Source: Luscinia megarhynchos
Lineage: Eukaryota > Chordata > Aves > Passeriformes > Turdidae
NCBI GenBank assembly: GCA_034336665.1
Contig: CM067570.1
Location: 25,377,002-25,441,001, forward strand
Length of the DNA: 64,000 nucleotides
Direction: 5' to 3'
The notes under the pieces are model-generated. The model searched no databases, had not been told where the DNA came from, and saw nothing but the letters and a program-made list of their open reading frames with translations. A program made the position numbers and the translations under genes. This document shows positions 36,301 through 49,228 of the stretch, in pieces (the first letter of the stretch is position 1; every line of letters starts with the position of its first letter).

Positions 36301-39300
36301 GGTTAAGCCCTGTTTTAGAAATGGTGGAAAACAGGTATGAAAAGTGTCTGGAGGCTTTTGAACTGGTTTATAAAAATAGCAGCCTGAAGGAAAAAAGAAG
36401 AGAAAAAGAAACGTGGAAAAACAAACTCAACAGCAAATATTTTCTAGTATCCAGCTATTGCAACGAGTGTGATATTAATAGAACACACACCAGCAGGGAG
36501 TGGGAAAATAAACATATTTTCACTCACATAGAGGGATGTCTAAATGACTCACATATGCAAAAATAAATAAATGGCTCCCCATGATAATCTGAAACTATAT
36601 TTTATCCACATAAGCAACTCAGCTTCTTAACTGTAACCTAACATGTTAAATTCACTCGGTTTTATTTGAGAGCATGGACAGATTGAGTGATCAATCTCTA
36701 TTATACTGAGCTTCTTTTTTTTTTTAATCCCTTCCTTACAGTACCATTTTTCTTCCCACTAGACATTTTAGTTCATTTCCCTGAGCCTTCTTCAGCTTAA
36801 TAGCTGCATTTCAGACACACAGGAGAAAAAAAAGTTATCAAACTTCCAGAGGGGAATGGGTGTAAGTGAACGTTGTGCATAAGCGGGGGAAATACAGCAA
36901 ATAAAAAAGGAGTAAAAGGGCAATTGTTAGCATTGCATTTGCTGCACTTAAAGAATAACAGTTATATATTCCAGTTTCATAATGGAGATGTTCAGGGTCA
37001 ACCAGGTGCTGGCTTCAGATGCTGTAAAATCAAGAAGCAGAGGGTTTTTTGTCTTGTAGAACTGGCAAACAGGTATTCCCGAGAGAAATGGAATGAGGAC
37101 ACAGCAATTAACTCTCCCGTTCCTGCGATCGGAGTGCTAATCACATCCTTAGCAACTGCATGGTCACTATGGTACCGCCAACATCTTTTGCTCAAATCCT
37201 TTCTGACTCATTCTCCCGGTAACTCTGGCGATGGTCAGAGCAGAGGTGACGTGCACTTGCTGACACTGTGCTGAATGGTTCCATCAATCTCCATTCTGCA
37301 ATACTGGATGCTATTGCCAATGAGGATGAGCTCCAAGGATAGAAAGGAAGCCAGTCAGTGTCCGGAGAATCTGTGCCGTTTACTTTTCAGAAACATTGTG
37401 CAAATGAACACAATGCTTCACTACAGCCCCTCTCTGCTCTATTAGCCTTAAATGTGAGGCTAATGAACTTTAGCTTTCAACACCATTGAACCTCATTATA
37501 CTGTAAATACCCTTTGTGTAGCATCTTTTTGTGACTCAGATACCAAAAACAATAATGAAGCTATCAAAAAAGAAGGAAAGGAAAAGGCTACAATCTTAAA
37601 AAAAGAAAAGCCAGTCAGATTCATCTTTCCACAGCAAATAACTGTCTTGGGAGAAGCAGTGAAAAATTATAAAGGTTGTAATGGAAAAATGCTGCATATT
37701 GAGACATATATGGATGCTAACAGAATCAGAAAACAGCATATAGGAATAGACTAACAATCTGTCCTTGATGGAGTTGCTTAGAGTGGTTGCTGAATCTCTC
37801 CCACAAGAGGTTCTAAACACCATGCACTGCAGACACAAAGAACTGGTGAACAGGAGGGATTCATAGTCCTAATCTATAACTGCTTTGACTGCTCCAGTGA
37901 CACAAAAGAGCTGGAAGCCCAGTCTGAAGGGTACTGCTGACTCTGTTGCCTCCCTAGCAGTATAAAGTTGTGAAGGAGAATTTACTCAGAACTCCGGCCT
38001 TTTATTTTTGAATCAAAATTTTGGTAGACAGGAAGACAAATCTTATTATCAGTCAAGCAGAAAGAAGGAAACAAGCATTCTCAGGAAGAAGATGGATGTA
38101 ATGTAATCAAAGTATACAAAGTCTGTATCACGACACCATGCAATTAAAAGGAATAGGAGGAAACATTCCATGGCAGAATATTTTCAATATGTCCCCAGAT
38201 GCAGGACTGTGTCCTGTGATAAAGCTGTTACTGATCATTTTTGGAGGCAGAATCAGCAGATGTTTTGGACCTAGGGTGACAAACATCTCTTTTCACATGT
38301 AGGAGATAACGTTAAAATGGAAGGTATGGCTACTAGGAGGTAGTTAACTGGAGCAGGAGTAGAGCTGACTGAAAATAAGATGAATGCATAACTTAAGCAT
38401 GATCCACAGAGTGGGCATCTTTTATTCAGCATTTATTATATTCCTAATTGGAGAACCTCAGTTCTTCATTTTTCTAATAGATACCTGCAACAAAGATGTC
38501 CTGAATGATGTATACACCACTCACTGATTGCCGGGCAAACATTATTGGAGAGTCAATATTTGCTTTTTTTTCTAGAGCTATCATTTGAGAGGGTATAAGT
38601 CATTTTGGATAATGCTCTACTAGAGATGTGTTAACTAACTCACAAATGAAAAGCTTCTTGTATGGCTACTCTGAGCTATTTTCTTTGCATTTTATCTTAG
38701 CAGTGAAAACATCTGCTAGTCATGTGATAAATCCAGAACCTGAGCAATAATTAGTGATAGTGAAGCTGGAGATAAGCCCATAATTGCAAGTTTGGTCAAC
38801 TTACCCAAATCCTTCACCACAAACTTTATGAAAAACACTGCTCACTATTTGCATGAAGTTGCAGTACCCAGAGTATGGTAATTTGACAAGGTGACCAAGC
38901 TGTAGAGCTGTGCAATAATACTTCAGTTCATCCCATTGGTCCTTCAACAGATAAGTAACTATATTTCATATAACAGTCCCCCAAGGTAGATGGAAGTTCA
39001 CTATGCTTTTTGGTAATAAAATGTCTAGGGAGTCTCCTGCTGTGCTTGGAAAGAAGACAGAAGAAAAGTGGTTTCAAAATCAAAATAGGCTCTCTGGCAT
39101 AGGTAAGAATAGGTTGAACACATATCTCAGATCTAGAAATTCATGGCACAGCACCAGAAGTTTTGAAAGGACACCTTTGTTTCCCATGGTTGTTTTGCTC
39201 ACTTCAATGTTTTTCCTCTACCCTGCTCTATAATCAGGATAGTTTGACCTTGGACACAAAAAAATGTGCCTTTCAGTAAAAGTTTAAATGAATGATTATT

Positions 39301-42300
39301 CTTATGAAAGTCAGTTGGGAAGGCGTTTAAACCCATGATATGTCTTTTTACACATGCAGAAATTTGTTTTCATGAATTGAAACTTCAAGTATCTGAAGTA
39401 GACAACAATCTATGGTAATGAACTGACAAGAAACTTTTGTGTGTTCTATGCTGGAGCTTACATTTGTATGAAACATTACCAAGATCCTGCTACCCAGGAA
39501 ATTGTCATTAAACTGTTTGGTAACTGCTCTCACTGTAAGTCATGTTTTTCTCTGTGCATAGTCTGAAGAAAGCAAGAGCCTCTCACAGCTCCAGTTACAC
39601 AGGATAGTTCAAATATTAAAGCCTGTGTGTTCAGCTCTCTGTACATTCTTGGGACACTTCCCAAAGGATCAGATATTTCAGTAACACCACAGACTTCCTT
39701 GCTTCCTCGTTTTTCACTTCAGATGAAACTTCCTCTATCAACGACCAGAGCTAATGATCCAGATTTAATCAACAAAAGTATTTACATTTCAAAATAATGA
39801 GACCCACTCAGCTGGTAACTTGTTAATTAGTTCCCAAGCATTCTCCTTTTATCCTCTTGTGCTGCAGTGGTGCAGCTGACAATCTTTCCAATATTAAGGG
39901 AAGTTATTTGAGAAGTGTTATCTCAGAGTCCTATCTTGCTCCAGGATCAATTTACACCAATGTGTTGATTACAGGAGAACTACTGATTTACCTAGAGGTA
40001 AATGTCTTTATGTATCAGACTGTCTTACCCTTCCTAACAAGTTTTTGCCTGGTATTTTTGCATGCCTAATGTCTGCAAAGCAATTAGGTATCTGAATTTA
40101 AGCTTCTCTGCCCTGTTATCTTTTAACAATGCTATTCTTTTACTTTGGAGCTCCTAATACTTGAGGTCAGATTCACATCTACAGAAAAGCTATTCATACC
40201 ACTTTAAAATTCAGTGCCATTCCCCTCCCCCCTCTTAAATCTACATAAAGTCTCTTTTATCCACCTATACAGAGGTACCAGAATGTAAATAACAATCTGT
40301 CCATAAATATTTTTTCTAGCACCCTGACATTTGCAAGTGTGCATGGACATAAATAACAAGGATCTGTTTCCAATTTCTGTCCCAGCACTAGTATAATCTG
40401 AAATACACATGCTGGGTTTTCAGTCTTCTCCAGCAGCTCCCTTAGCAACTGGAAAACTCCATCAATTAGTCGTCAGTGCAGGATATGCTTCAGCTGACCT
40501 GCTGGTAATCAGTTGTTCCAGAGCCTAGATCATTTTTGCTCTGTGATTATCAGTTCTCCCATCAGACAGAACAGAGGATCTCAAAAACAAGAAGACATTT
40601 CAAGAAATAAGATCAGGATGTTTTACCACTATAAGTTACTCAGAAAAAACTTCCTTGCTCAGCCTAAGGCTCCAAATATCCTTATTTGCAGTTCTATAGC
40701 CTGTTTGCCAACTTTTCCATTTGATTTTGTACTTTTTGCTAGAAAATTCTTCCTTAATGAATTTGAATATTTGCAAGCTACTCTTTGGCATGCTGCTTAC
40801 ACAGAGGAGGTTGCTCAGTAATGCTGTGGTCCCTTTAATTTACTCCTAACTTCAGTTGTTTCTTGTCAGTCATTAATAGATAAATATTTTACTATCTGGT
40901 TTTCTTCATCTACTAAAGTCTTGTCTATATAGAAGGGTCTGGCAGCTGCAGACTCCCCTTCCTACCCTTCACTCCATGACCTAAGGTGTCCTCACCCCAG
41001 AGATTATAGTAGGAGTTACAATATTGCCTTGTATTTTAACACAGCTCATTCTTCAGGGACACTTATTACATGAAGTTCTCCTTCCATGGTCATACACTCT
41101 GCCTTCACCTGTTATTATTTTTAAGCTTGTGGTATGCAGACATTGATACTACTTATTTTTGGCCATCTACCTATTTTTAAACAACTCCCCTGCTTAGCTC
41201 CCTGCTTCAGAATATACCATGGTGATTTCAGTTTAGTTATTATCAACGTTATCCATCATCTCTATTCCCACCTTTTAGAACTGGATACAGAGTTCAGATG
41301 ATAATGGGGGGAAGATATGTGGAAATGGAGGCACTCTTTTACCCAAAGACATGGCTACCCACATCCTACCCAGCGCAGACAATTCACTGCCTGATCCTGC
41401 ATGCTGCAGTGAGATCAGAGCTTGTGGTCACAAACCTCTTTCCATAATTAGATAGGGGCTGCATTTTCCCTTGGAAATGTCCCTCTTTATCATCAAGACA
41501 TTTCAAAACTCAAAAGCTCACTTTTCTTTTTCCTTTTTTATTTTTTTTTTAAACAATGCAAGAGCTGATTTTTCCTAGCAATTTTTCCCTGTCAGAAAAA
41601 TTATAATGAAAAACAATTTCTACTTCAAATTTTTTTCAGCTATTCCATTACTGAACCTTGCATTGGCTCACTGGAAACTGTGAGAAAGGGTTTGATTCTT
41701 TTCTGTGAAAAGAACATGGAAAAAACCTTACAAGGCTTTTTGTAGCAAAAGAGCCAATTTTTCTTTTATCCAGGATTTTGCTTCAATTTTATATAACATT
41801 TCTTTGAGAATACATGTCCCAGTTTCCTTTTAAACTTCTTTATTCTGTTCTGCTACTGAACAGGCTGCAGATGGAAGGGGAGAACCTGGAACTCCCCATA
41901 TCAATCAGCTCTATTCATTCAATGGCTGTATTTATTAGTTTCATTAAAAACATATTGAGCAGGTCTGGTTCCTCAGTTCTGCACGCCTACACAATCCTGA
42001 CTGCCTTGCCATCCCCCTGTCAGTAAGGGCTCCATCCTGAGGCCTCTCAGCTTGAGATTCCACATGAAACATGAATTCAAGAGGATATCACATGCTTTTA
42101 GGTCTTGTTGGAAAGACTTCGGGTGTGGAGGGGGCTGGGGACAGTCAGATGAGGAAAAAATAAGTACTCGAGATGAACTGATAACTTATTTTTTTAAATA
42201 AATGGAAAGAAAAAGTCTGTAAAGCTTGGAAAATGTCTCCATTGCTACTGCCATCCCTGAAGTGAATGTACATGTAACATCTCACCAGCACATTGCTCAT

Positions 42301-44346
42301 AAACTATGGTTTTGTAGGAAATAAAGCACTTTGGGCTGCTATCAGACAGGGGAGCAGTTCTTGGAGAAGGTTGTTAATTTGCCACATTTGTAGTGCTGAG
42401 GCATCGACTGGTCTCCTTCAGAAAATGTTATGTTCTCTATATATCTCCTCCTGTTATTAAAATCAAAACTATGTGGCAGAGCAGAACCATAGCAGGAACC
42501 TGCTACTTATAGGGCAAAAAGAATGGCTGCCAACAGAAGTATTAAAACTACATTGGCTGTCTTTTAGTACTTTTGTTGGTGTCTTTTTTAAAAAAAAACT
42601 TTGTTTTTACATGGCAAAATACAAAAAGTTTTGTATGAATCAAAAGATATCCATACTCAGGACTGAGAATTAAGGTTGCAATTTAAGTGCTACTTAACTT
42701 GAAAACCTTCCTAGTAGCTTTAGTGGTCTTTAGCTCGGATACCAAGCCAGAGATGACTTTTCAGAAAAATGAATTTATTTCTGTATTCAGCCCTGAGGAG
42801 TGATTCATAAAAATCTATTTGCTCAGCTACACTGGAACTTAACATCTTCCTCTCTTTGGAAATGATCCCTCTTTCCATAAACATCATATTGGATAACTGC
42901 CACCTAAATACCCTAATATCATTTTTCTTAAATACATATGAACCACAAACTTTTACACCTGCACCTTTATAATTATTCAACAAGGGAAGAGACTGGACTT
43001 TGCACTGATGCTGTGAAGCACTTCCAAAGATATATCACATACAATCTCCTCCATATGTGCCCTCTTTTTTTTTCTTAAGTGGATCATAGTGTACTAACAC
43101 ACAGTGTGTTACAGAACCACGGTACTTTTTTGTCTTGTATGGCAATAGAGATTCAAGGATACAGCAAAAAAGATCTGCTTTCTACCAAACAAAAAAATTA
43201 TTAGTATTACTTGCCCTGTCCTCAAAATATTTGATCTGCACAGCCACCTTTGACAGAGAATTCTTAGCACTGCTTCCTTTCCAGATGATTGAGCAGAGGA
43301 GCACTAGCATCACAAAATATGTATCACTATCACACCAGCATGGCCTCAGCCAAGACTGAATACACATGCACCATGATATTTATGTGTCTTTGTGTGACAA
43401 AAACTAAGCCCTACTGAGACACAGAGCTCATCCAGTTCACAAGCACATGCTCAGTCTGTTCCAGATTACACACAGCCCCTGAGTGATGCATCACACAATT
43501 CCAACAAAGAACACAGCAGTGAGGACAAGGCAGGGAGGGGGGAGAACCATGGCAAGCCTGCTTTCATCTACAGTATTGATAGCTCACCTACCTGGTGCTG
43601 CCACTGAAGCCATCACTTCTGCACTTTGGCAGCCAGCTAAGGAGAAGCTGGTGTTTAAGAGGAAGTAGCTTGATTGAAGGCAATACAAACCAGGAATGAC
43701 ATGGTGTTGTAAACAGATTAGCAGACAAGTGAGACCAGGGAAATCAGTCTGTAGCCTCTGTGTCTTTGGAATCTGATAATTTCTTTAATGCAGGTATCCC
43801 TGTCTGGTAGAAAAACGCTATCATCCCTGGTTTAGGAAGTTAATGGGGGGCTAAAGACTCCAAATACCAATAAAGGTATTTAGGTATTGAATTCTACAGT
43901 GAATTTGGACCAAAGTGACAGGTTTACAGAGGCACAGGAGTATCTGGATTGACACACAAGATGTTTTAACAACACACTTATATTACAATCAGAAGAGCTT
44001 TGCTCCTCTCCTCTCTTACACAGCTTAGCTATAGGAGTGTGGTAGAATGCTCTTAAGGATTGTAGTACAACCAGAAAGGTAGGTAGGGAACATGAAAACT
44101 TCCATATTCCTAAGTACCTGTGTGTATACACACATATAAATACATATGCACATATGTGGGCTCACACAGAAAGCAGTGATGGTGCTGATGAGGACTAGCT
44201 GCTCACTCTGACAGGTGCCAGCACACAAAACACAGGTCAGTCTGGTTCCTAATAGGTGTGTATCCCCTAGCACAGCTGGAGATGCTTGGCACAGCTAAGA
44301 GTGGCTACAATCAATAAGACTTAAATTTAAGTGGTGCAGAAAGTGT

Positions 44347-44381
44347 TTAGTCCTCCACTTCAAATAGTTCTTCTGGGTCAG
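44347..44381 (-). CDS. Candidate small gene, terminal coding exon
   Basis: The acceptor has a pyrimidine-rich lead (CTTCCTTC, then GCCCCACAG). The exon begins CT, which completes a GCT Ala codon with the G left by the previous exon, then encodes DPEELFEVED and TAA. Five of the eleven residues after the junction-spanning Ala and before the stop are Glu or Asp pairs, giving an acidic C-terminus. No convincing AATAAA follows on this strand; an ATTAAA lies at 43784-43789. Confidence 0.4.
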
Positions 44382-47300
44382 CTGTGGGGCATAAGGCATA
44401 TGAAGGAAGAATTATAAACATCCTTGACCTATCAAGTGTTTTCACCAGCCATAATTTTTCACCAAACAATGCAAAACAAAAAACTTCATAAGCATAAAGT
44501 GATTTTGACATTACACTCTCCTTGTTTTCAGTCCCATGACACTGTAAGACAATTGGCACCATAATCAGATTAATGAAAATTATGGCACAGTCTTAGGGTC
44601 ACATCCTTTTACTGGAAGCATAGATTCTTCTGAAACTATTTACAAATTTCTTTTCAGAAAAACACAATGAAAAAAATAAATTACTCTGTGCCTTACTGCA
44701 AAATTGCTGTACTTATAATAAAGGATATTGTACCAATGGCTAGAGTTACATAGAATGGTTTTGGTCAAGGAGAGATGCTGCTCCCAAATTGGTGTCAAAG
44801 TTAACTCAAGTCCTCTGCAGACTAGGCTGTAAATTCCTGGAAATTCGTTTTAGCATATAATTCAGCAATAAAAAATGACAGCTTAAACCATTCTCTGAGC
44901 TTGGCTACTGTCAGTAGAAACCCTTTCCCCACTGCTTATTGTTAATGTTAGAACTTCTGTTAAATGTACCATCTCTATTCTCCCCATGGAAAGAGGAAAC
45001 CAGCATTAGGCTTTCACAGCAGAATCACCCAGGCAAAATGTCTACACAGATATCAACACTTTTTTGTGTGTCTGCTAGAGCTCTGGAGCAAGTGAATTCC
45101 ATGGGCATTCTGTACTTATGTTATTTATATTTACCTAAAATGTCTGCAGTGGTGTAGGCACAATCTGGCTTTTCCACATCCTCGTACAGCTCCCAAACAT
45201 ACAGCTCCTCATAACATCTTGCTCTACTCAAAATCAAACTTGAGTTGAGGTTGAATGTTTTATCTTCATTGTCCTCTTCCTCCCTTGCTCTTCTGAAAAA
45301 AAAATAAAACAACAAACCAAAACCAATAAGGCATTTAAATCTCAGTGTACATTTCTCTATTAAATACACAAACATACAAGCAATTTTCTCAGAATTGTTG
45401 ACTACTTTTCATTTGCTTAAGCAGCTTCCAAGCAAGTCCTTCCCTATGTGGAAGTAGGGCACTTCTGAAAAGTGAAGGTTAACTGGCCAAAACCCCCTTG
45501 ACACAGTGACTCACTGACAGTGATTTCTGATTAATTAGGGGCACGTTCTCCTCTTGATCTGTAAATAACTCCACAAATGTCAAAGAGAAAGCTGCCCTCC
45601 TTACGCTTGTCAGGCAGCACCTACCAGGGGCTGGTCTTTAGCTCAGGGGCTGAACAGAATTGCTCAGCCCCTGGATGTTTTTTTCACCTGCTCACTGCTG
45701 TGGGTCAGCCTCCTTCTGGAGCTTGTGCCTGGCTCTTGCTGCCAGTAAGACCCAGTGTGGGCGGGAAGGGGAAGGGGGGAAGGAGGAGGAGGCCTGCCCA
45801 GCCTGGCGGCCATCCCAGCTGCCGCTGGCACAGCTGACACCTGGGAGCACCACGTTGGACATCTGAGGCTGAGGGGGCCCAGCTGTCAGGGGCTGCAGCC
45901 AGAAAGCAGGGCAGCTACTTCTCACACTGCAGATCAGTTAATTTTGGTCAATACCTAGTCACAGTGACACAGATCCTGTGATCTCCTGGTGCTCCCCTCA
46001 CAGACAGCTCTGGTCATCGGGAGAGCCCAAGAGCAGCTGCTGGAGGGAAGGCACCCTGTGGCAGAGCTGGCAGAGCTCATGAGGATATGGAAATGCACCT
46101 GGAGCCTCCTGCTCAGCACAGCTTACACCTCACACCACTGAAATCTCTTATCTTTCCCCACACAATCTCCCAAACCAGCGCCCATGTCTCTGCCTTTGAG
46201 CACCCACTGGCCTTAGGTGCCACCCAGGCAGGGCTGTGGGGGGCGTCTGACAGGGCCATACCAACAATTTAACAGTAGGGACAACCAGACTATGGCTGTG
46301 TTGATTTTACTAATGAAAATATGACTTGTGGATGCCTAGGTGGCTGAGTTCAATCCATACCATGGCTCAGCAGAGCAGGGACCCAGCATCAGGAATGCTG
46401 ATAGAAAACAGGCAAGGAGGTAATAGTGATGCCCACCACTAAGAACATGGCAGCGTTTTATAATTCTTTGGTTACATTTCATAATTCCTTGGTGAAAATA
46501 AACCCCCTTCTGGCTCTACAGAAAGCCTGGACGGCTTTGCAATGGGGGACCCCAAAAGAGTGAGGTGGCAGAAGGGGGGTGGCAGAAGAGAGGTAACAGA
46601 ATCACTGGGCAGGGAGAGGGCGGCATGGCTTCCATGCGCTGGGAAGGACCCACCTGATGGGAGCACATGGCATCCCATGCTTTCCTTCAAGCTCAGTGCT
46701 CCAGCTGCTGATGGCACTGCTTCAATTGCTGCGGCCCTGAGCAGGGCTGGCTCCCCATTTGATGCCAAAAGGCGCCTGAGGGACAGGGCGGCTGTGCCCG
46801 GACACCTGAGGGGAGACAGGCGCCATTGTGAGGGCCCGGGGCTCCCTCAGGGCCTCGGCCGTGACCCGGGCCCTGCTGTGGGCCCTGCTCACAGAAACTC
46901 CATCTGCCAGCACAAAAATAAGGAAAAGGAGAGAAATGAGGAGCAGGCTGAGACAATTTGGGGAAATGCTTGCAAGATAAGCATCAGAAAATAAAAGCAG
47001 AATGGAAACAGTAAATTACCCAAATAATTTCCATTATTTGGGACCGCAGGGCATTTGAGGTGGTGCCTTGCTGCTCCTCCTGTGACTTTACACGGAGACA
47101 AAGATCTGTAGCTGAGTCCCTCCATTCTGTGCCACAGCTCCTGAGCCGTATTTAGGTTACAGGCTGGCAGCTCTCACTGCTTCCCAGAGCATCATGAGGG
47201 CTGTGCCCTCCTTCCTATTCCAAATTATCTTCTTTCCAGCAGCTCCTTCTGCACCATAAGCCAGCACTATTTCAGGGTCACAGGAAAGAGGTGGAAAGTA

Positions 47301-49228
47301 GCATTTATTTTTGGGACCAAAATATTCATCTGAGAAGGCCAGGTTTTTTTTTTTTAGTGTTTTTTTGTTGTTGTTGTTTTTTGTTTTTTGGGGGTTTTTT
47401 GGGTTTTTTTGGTTTTTTTTTTTGCTGAATTTTAGGTACTTGTATCTACCTTGCGAGAGTAAGAAGCTTTTGTTGAAGGGCAGGAAAGTTCCCATTTCTC
47501 AAAGATCCTTCCTGAAGATTCCAAAACACTTTAAAAGTTGTATCATCGCTCAACTACACTTCTCTTTATTTGTAGGTTTAGTACTAATCCTAAGTTTCCT
47601 GACATCAGCTAGACTGAATCCTGAGAGGAGAAGGGTTTCCTGATTAGCTCAGGAAATTAGAAATACTATGTAAAAATCTTCAAACCAGAAGGAAACATCT
47701 GCTTGGAGTGGGACCCTGCTTTCCAGTTCCCACACTCTATGTTACTTGGGGATCTCAAGCTGAATTCTTGTTCTACCTGTTTGAGTTACTTTTGTTCAGT
47801 CTGCATCTCCAAAAATCCCAGCAGAAATGCAGCAGATAAAGGTAAATTTGACTGTGCTTGGCAGAGTATTCAAAGCCCTGAAGAATCTTAAGTTCAAGAC
47901 TAATTATCTGCAGCATCTTTGTCTTGCTCAGTTTTATTGCCTCTCATCAGTGAACATTAAACTGACAGAACAGAAGTAGACAATGAATCTGAAACCATGC
48001 ATAGAGGAAGGCTCTGTGACAACAGGATGTGGCTGCTATTATTTCAGACAAGAGATTTCCAGAAAAGTGAAGTCCATGGACAAGCCATGGACATGGAAGG
48101 CTCCTGAAGTAATTGTTCCAGTAACCTTTGATAGCTCTCAGTACCACAGAGGCACATGATGAGGCACTCAAGCTCTCAGTCAGCAGATTTGTGACTAGGC
48201 CTTTGGAAATATTTCCAGCTAGGTGGTCAGAAACTATAAACCAAAAACTGTTTATTTTATAGCAAAACGGACATCTTAATAAAACAATTAAACCCAGAAG
48301 TATTCCAAATATTTGCAAAAAGCAGTAAAATAACATGATTCTGGTGGCAAACCTTTGCTTTCATTCACATTTAATGTTGCTCTCCTTGTTTACTCTCACT
48401 AAAAGAAAGTGAGCAAAGCAAAAAATAAAAATCATAATTAAAAAAGTTTTTTAAAAAGCAGGGGAAGAAAAAAACCTGAGAGAGCTGGAGTTGTTCAGCA
48501 CGCAAAAAAGAAGGCTTTGTGGGACACCTCACCACAGCCTTTTAGTACCTTAACAGGCCTCATAAAAAGCATGGTGGGACTTTTCATACAGGCAGATAGT
48601 GACAGGACTATAAGTGGTAATGGTTTTAAACTAAGATTGGGCAGACTTACATTAGGTATTAAGGAGAAATTCTTTACTCAGAGGGTGGTGAAGCACTGGA
48701 ACAGGTTGCTTTGGAAGGTCTGGATGCCCCATCCCTGGCAGTGTTCAAGATCAGGCTGGATGGGGCTCTGAGAAACCTGACCCAGCAGGTGAAATCCCCT
48801 CCCATGGCAGGGGGATTGGAATTAGATGATCTTCAAGGTCCCCTTCAACCCAACCTATTCTATGACTCTGTGTCTGAAAAGTCGTGCTAAGTTTGCACAT
48901 GGTGAGTCTGCATCAGATGAGCTCAACAGAAGGCTCATATAGAGTTTAACTCCAGAAGTAAATGAATTTTTCTTTCCTCAGAAAACCCAGTACCCAACAG
49001 CAGCAGTTGCCCAAGGTCTGTGACTATGTGTTACTGAAAAATTTCAAAGAGGAGGAGTTCATTCACTTTATTTCCTTTCCCTGGCCTCCAGGCCATGGAA
49101 GTGGCTGACAGCTATTCCTGCAGACTAACAACCTACTTGCTTCTAAGTGTTTGACAGCAAAGCATTGTATTTACTGAAACTTTCTGGAAAACAACCAGGT
49201 TATATGCTTACCTGTAATTGATAATCAT
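44347..49228 (-). CDS. Candidate small protein gene, three exons, 69 aa, not recognised
   Basis: Three minus-strand segments join in frame: 49228-49212 (17 nt, ATG start, donor TACAG|GTAAGC), 45292-45135 (158 nt, acceptor TTTTTTTTCAG, donor TTTTAG|GTAAAT) and 44381-44347 (35 nt, acceptor TGCCCCACAG, ends TAA). Sum 210 nt. Both junctions fit: AG|A gives Arg6 and G|CT gives Ala59. The ATG has G at -3 and an in-frame TGA six codons upstream. The product starts MIINYRRAREEEDNEDK, has a middle rich in Tyr, Glu and Leu (CYEELYVWELYEDVEKPDC) and ends DPEELFEVED. It is strongly acidic, with no signal peptide or membrane segment. I do not recognise a family. It lies about 1.7 kb downstream of the KLF7 poly(A) site on the same strand. 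It could also be the C-terminal part of a longer gene with other 5' exons, or chance. Splice signals and phases are seen; that it is expressed is inference. Confidence 0.4.
45135..45292 (-). CDS. Candidate small gene, central exon
   Basis: Encodes residues 7-58, open over 52 codons, bounded by a strong polypyrimidine acceptor and a GTAAAT donor. It starts in phase 2 and ends in phase 1. Of all minus-strand open segments between the two known genes, this has the most protein-like composition, with clustered Glu/Asp, Tyr, Trp and Leu and no low-complexity bias. Confidence 0.45.
45580..46910. other. GC-rich block with scattered CpGs
   Basis: Markedly richer in G+C than its surroundings, most strongly at 46540-46900, where about a dozen CpGs occur together with CCCGGG-type sites. 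It lies inside the first intron of the minus-strand candidate gene. It might be a promoter or enhancer, an exon of an unseen transcript, or an old repeat. Open frames on both strands overlap here, as expected for GC-rich DNA with few stops, so I do not call a gene. Confidence 0.4.
47344..47423. repeat. T-rich low-complexity tract
   Basis: Runs of T broken by G (TTG units, then GGGTTTTTT units). The hydrophobic Phe-rich and Lys/Asn-rich open frames here are artefacts. Confidence 0.9.
48478..48876 (+). mobile_element. CR1 LINE, 5'-truncated 3' end
   Basis: Matches the CR1 3' region: GAGCTGGAGTTGTTCAGC at the left, TTCTTTACTCAGAGGGTGGT, GCACTGGAACAGGTTGC, then TTCAAGGTCCCCTTCAACCC and an end near CTATTCTATGACTCTGTG, a degenerate form of the 8-bp CR1 terminal repeat. 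5' truncation is normal for CR1. No coding capacity remains. Confidence 0.85.

Larger units (their letters stand above)
23086..44346. other. Intergenic DNA between CPO and the small minus-strand gene candidate
   Basis: About 21 kb of AT-rich sequence with no exon chain I can support. It contains a poly-A run at 25.27 kb, an A-rich tract at 33.25 kb, a CpG-containing block at 37.0-37.27 kb and an 88-codon minus-strand open frame at 42.7 kb, each noted elsewhere. No tRNA, rRNA or CRISPR-like array is seen. Long noncoding RNAs cannot be excluded by eye. Confidence 0.6.

Noticed and set aside
36156..36566. 136-codon plus-strand open frame
   Set aside because: Composition shifts from hydrophobic to Lys/Glu-rich with no recognisable domain; no supporting neighbours.
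36873..37274. 133-codon plus-strand open frame
   Set aside because: Overlaps the CpG-containing block; more likely a noncoding element. Kept only as a regulatory candidate.
46542..46994. 150-codon plus-strand open frame, the longest in the window
   Set aside because: Lies in the GC-rich block where all frames are stop-poor; several overlapping frames on both strands, none recognisable.
47157..47643. Lys/Asn-rich and Phe-rich frames on opposite strands
   Set aside because: Translations of the T-rich low-complexity tract.
48517..48771. 84-codon plus-strand open frame
   Set aside because: Lies wholly within a truncated CR1 3' end, which is noncoding there apart from chance frames.
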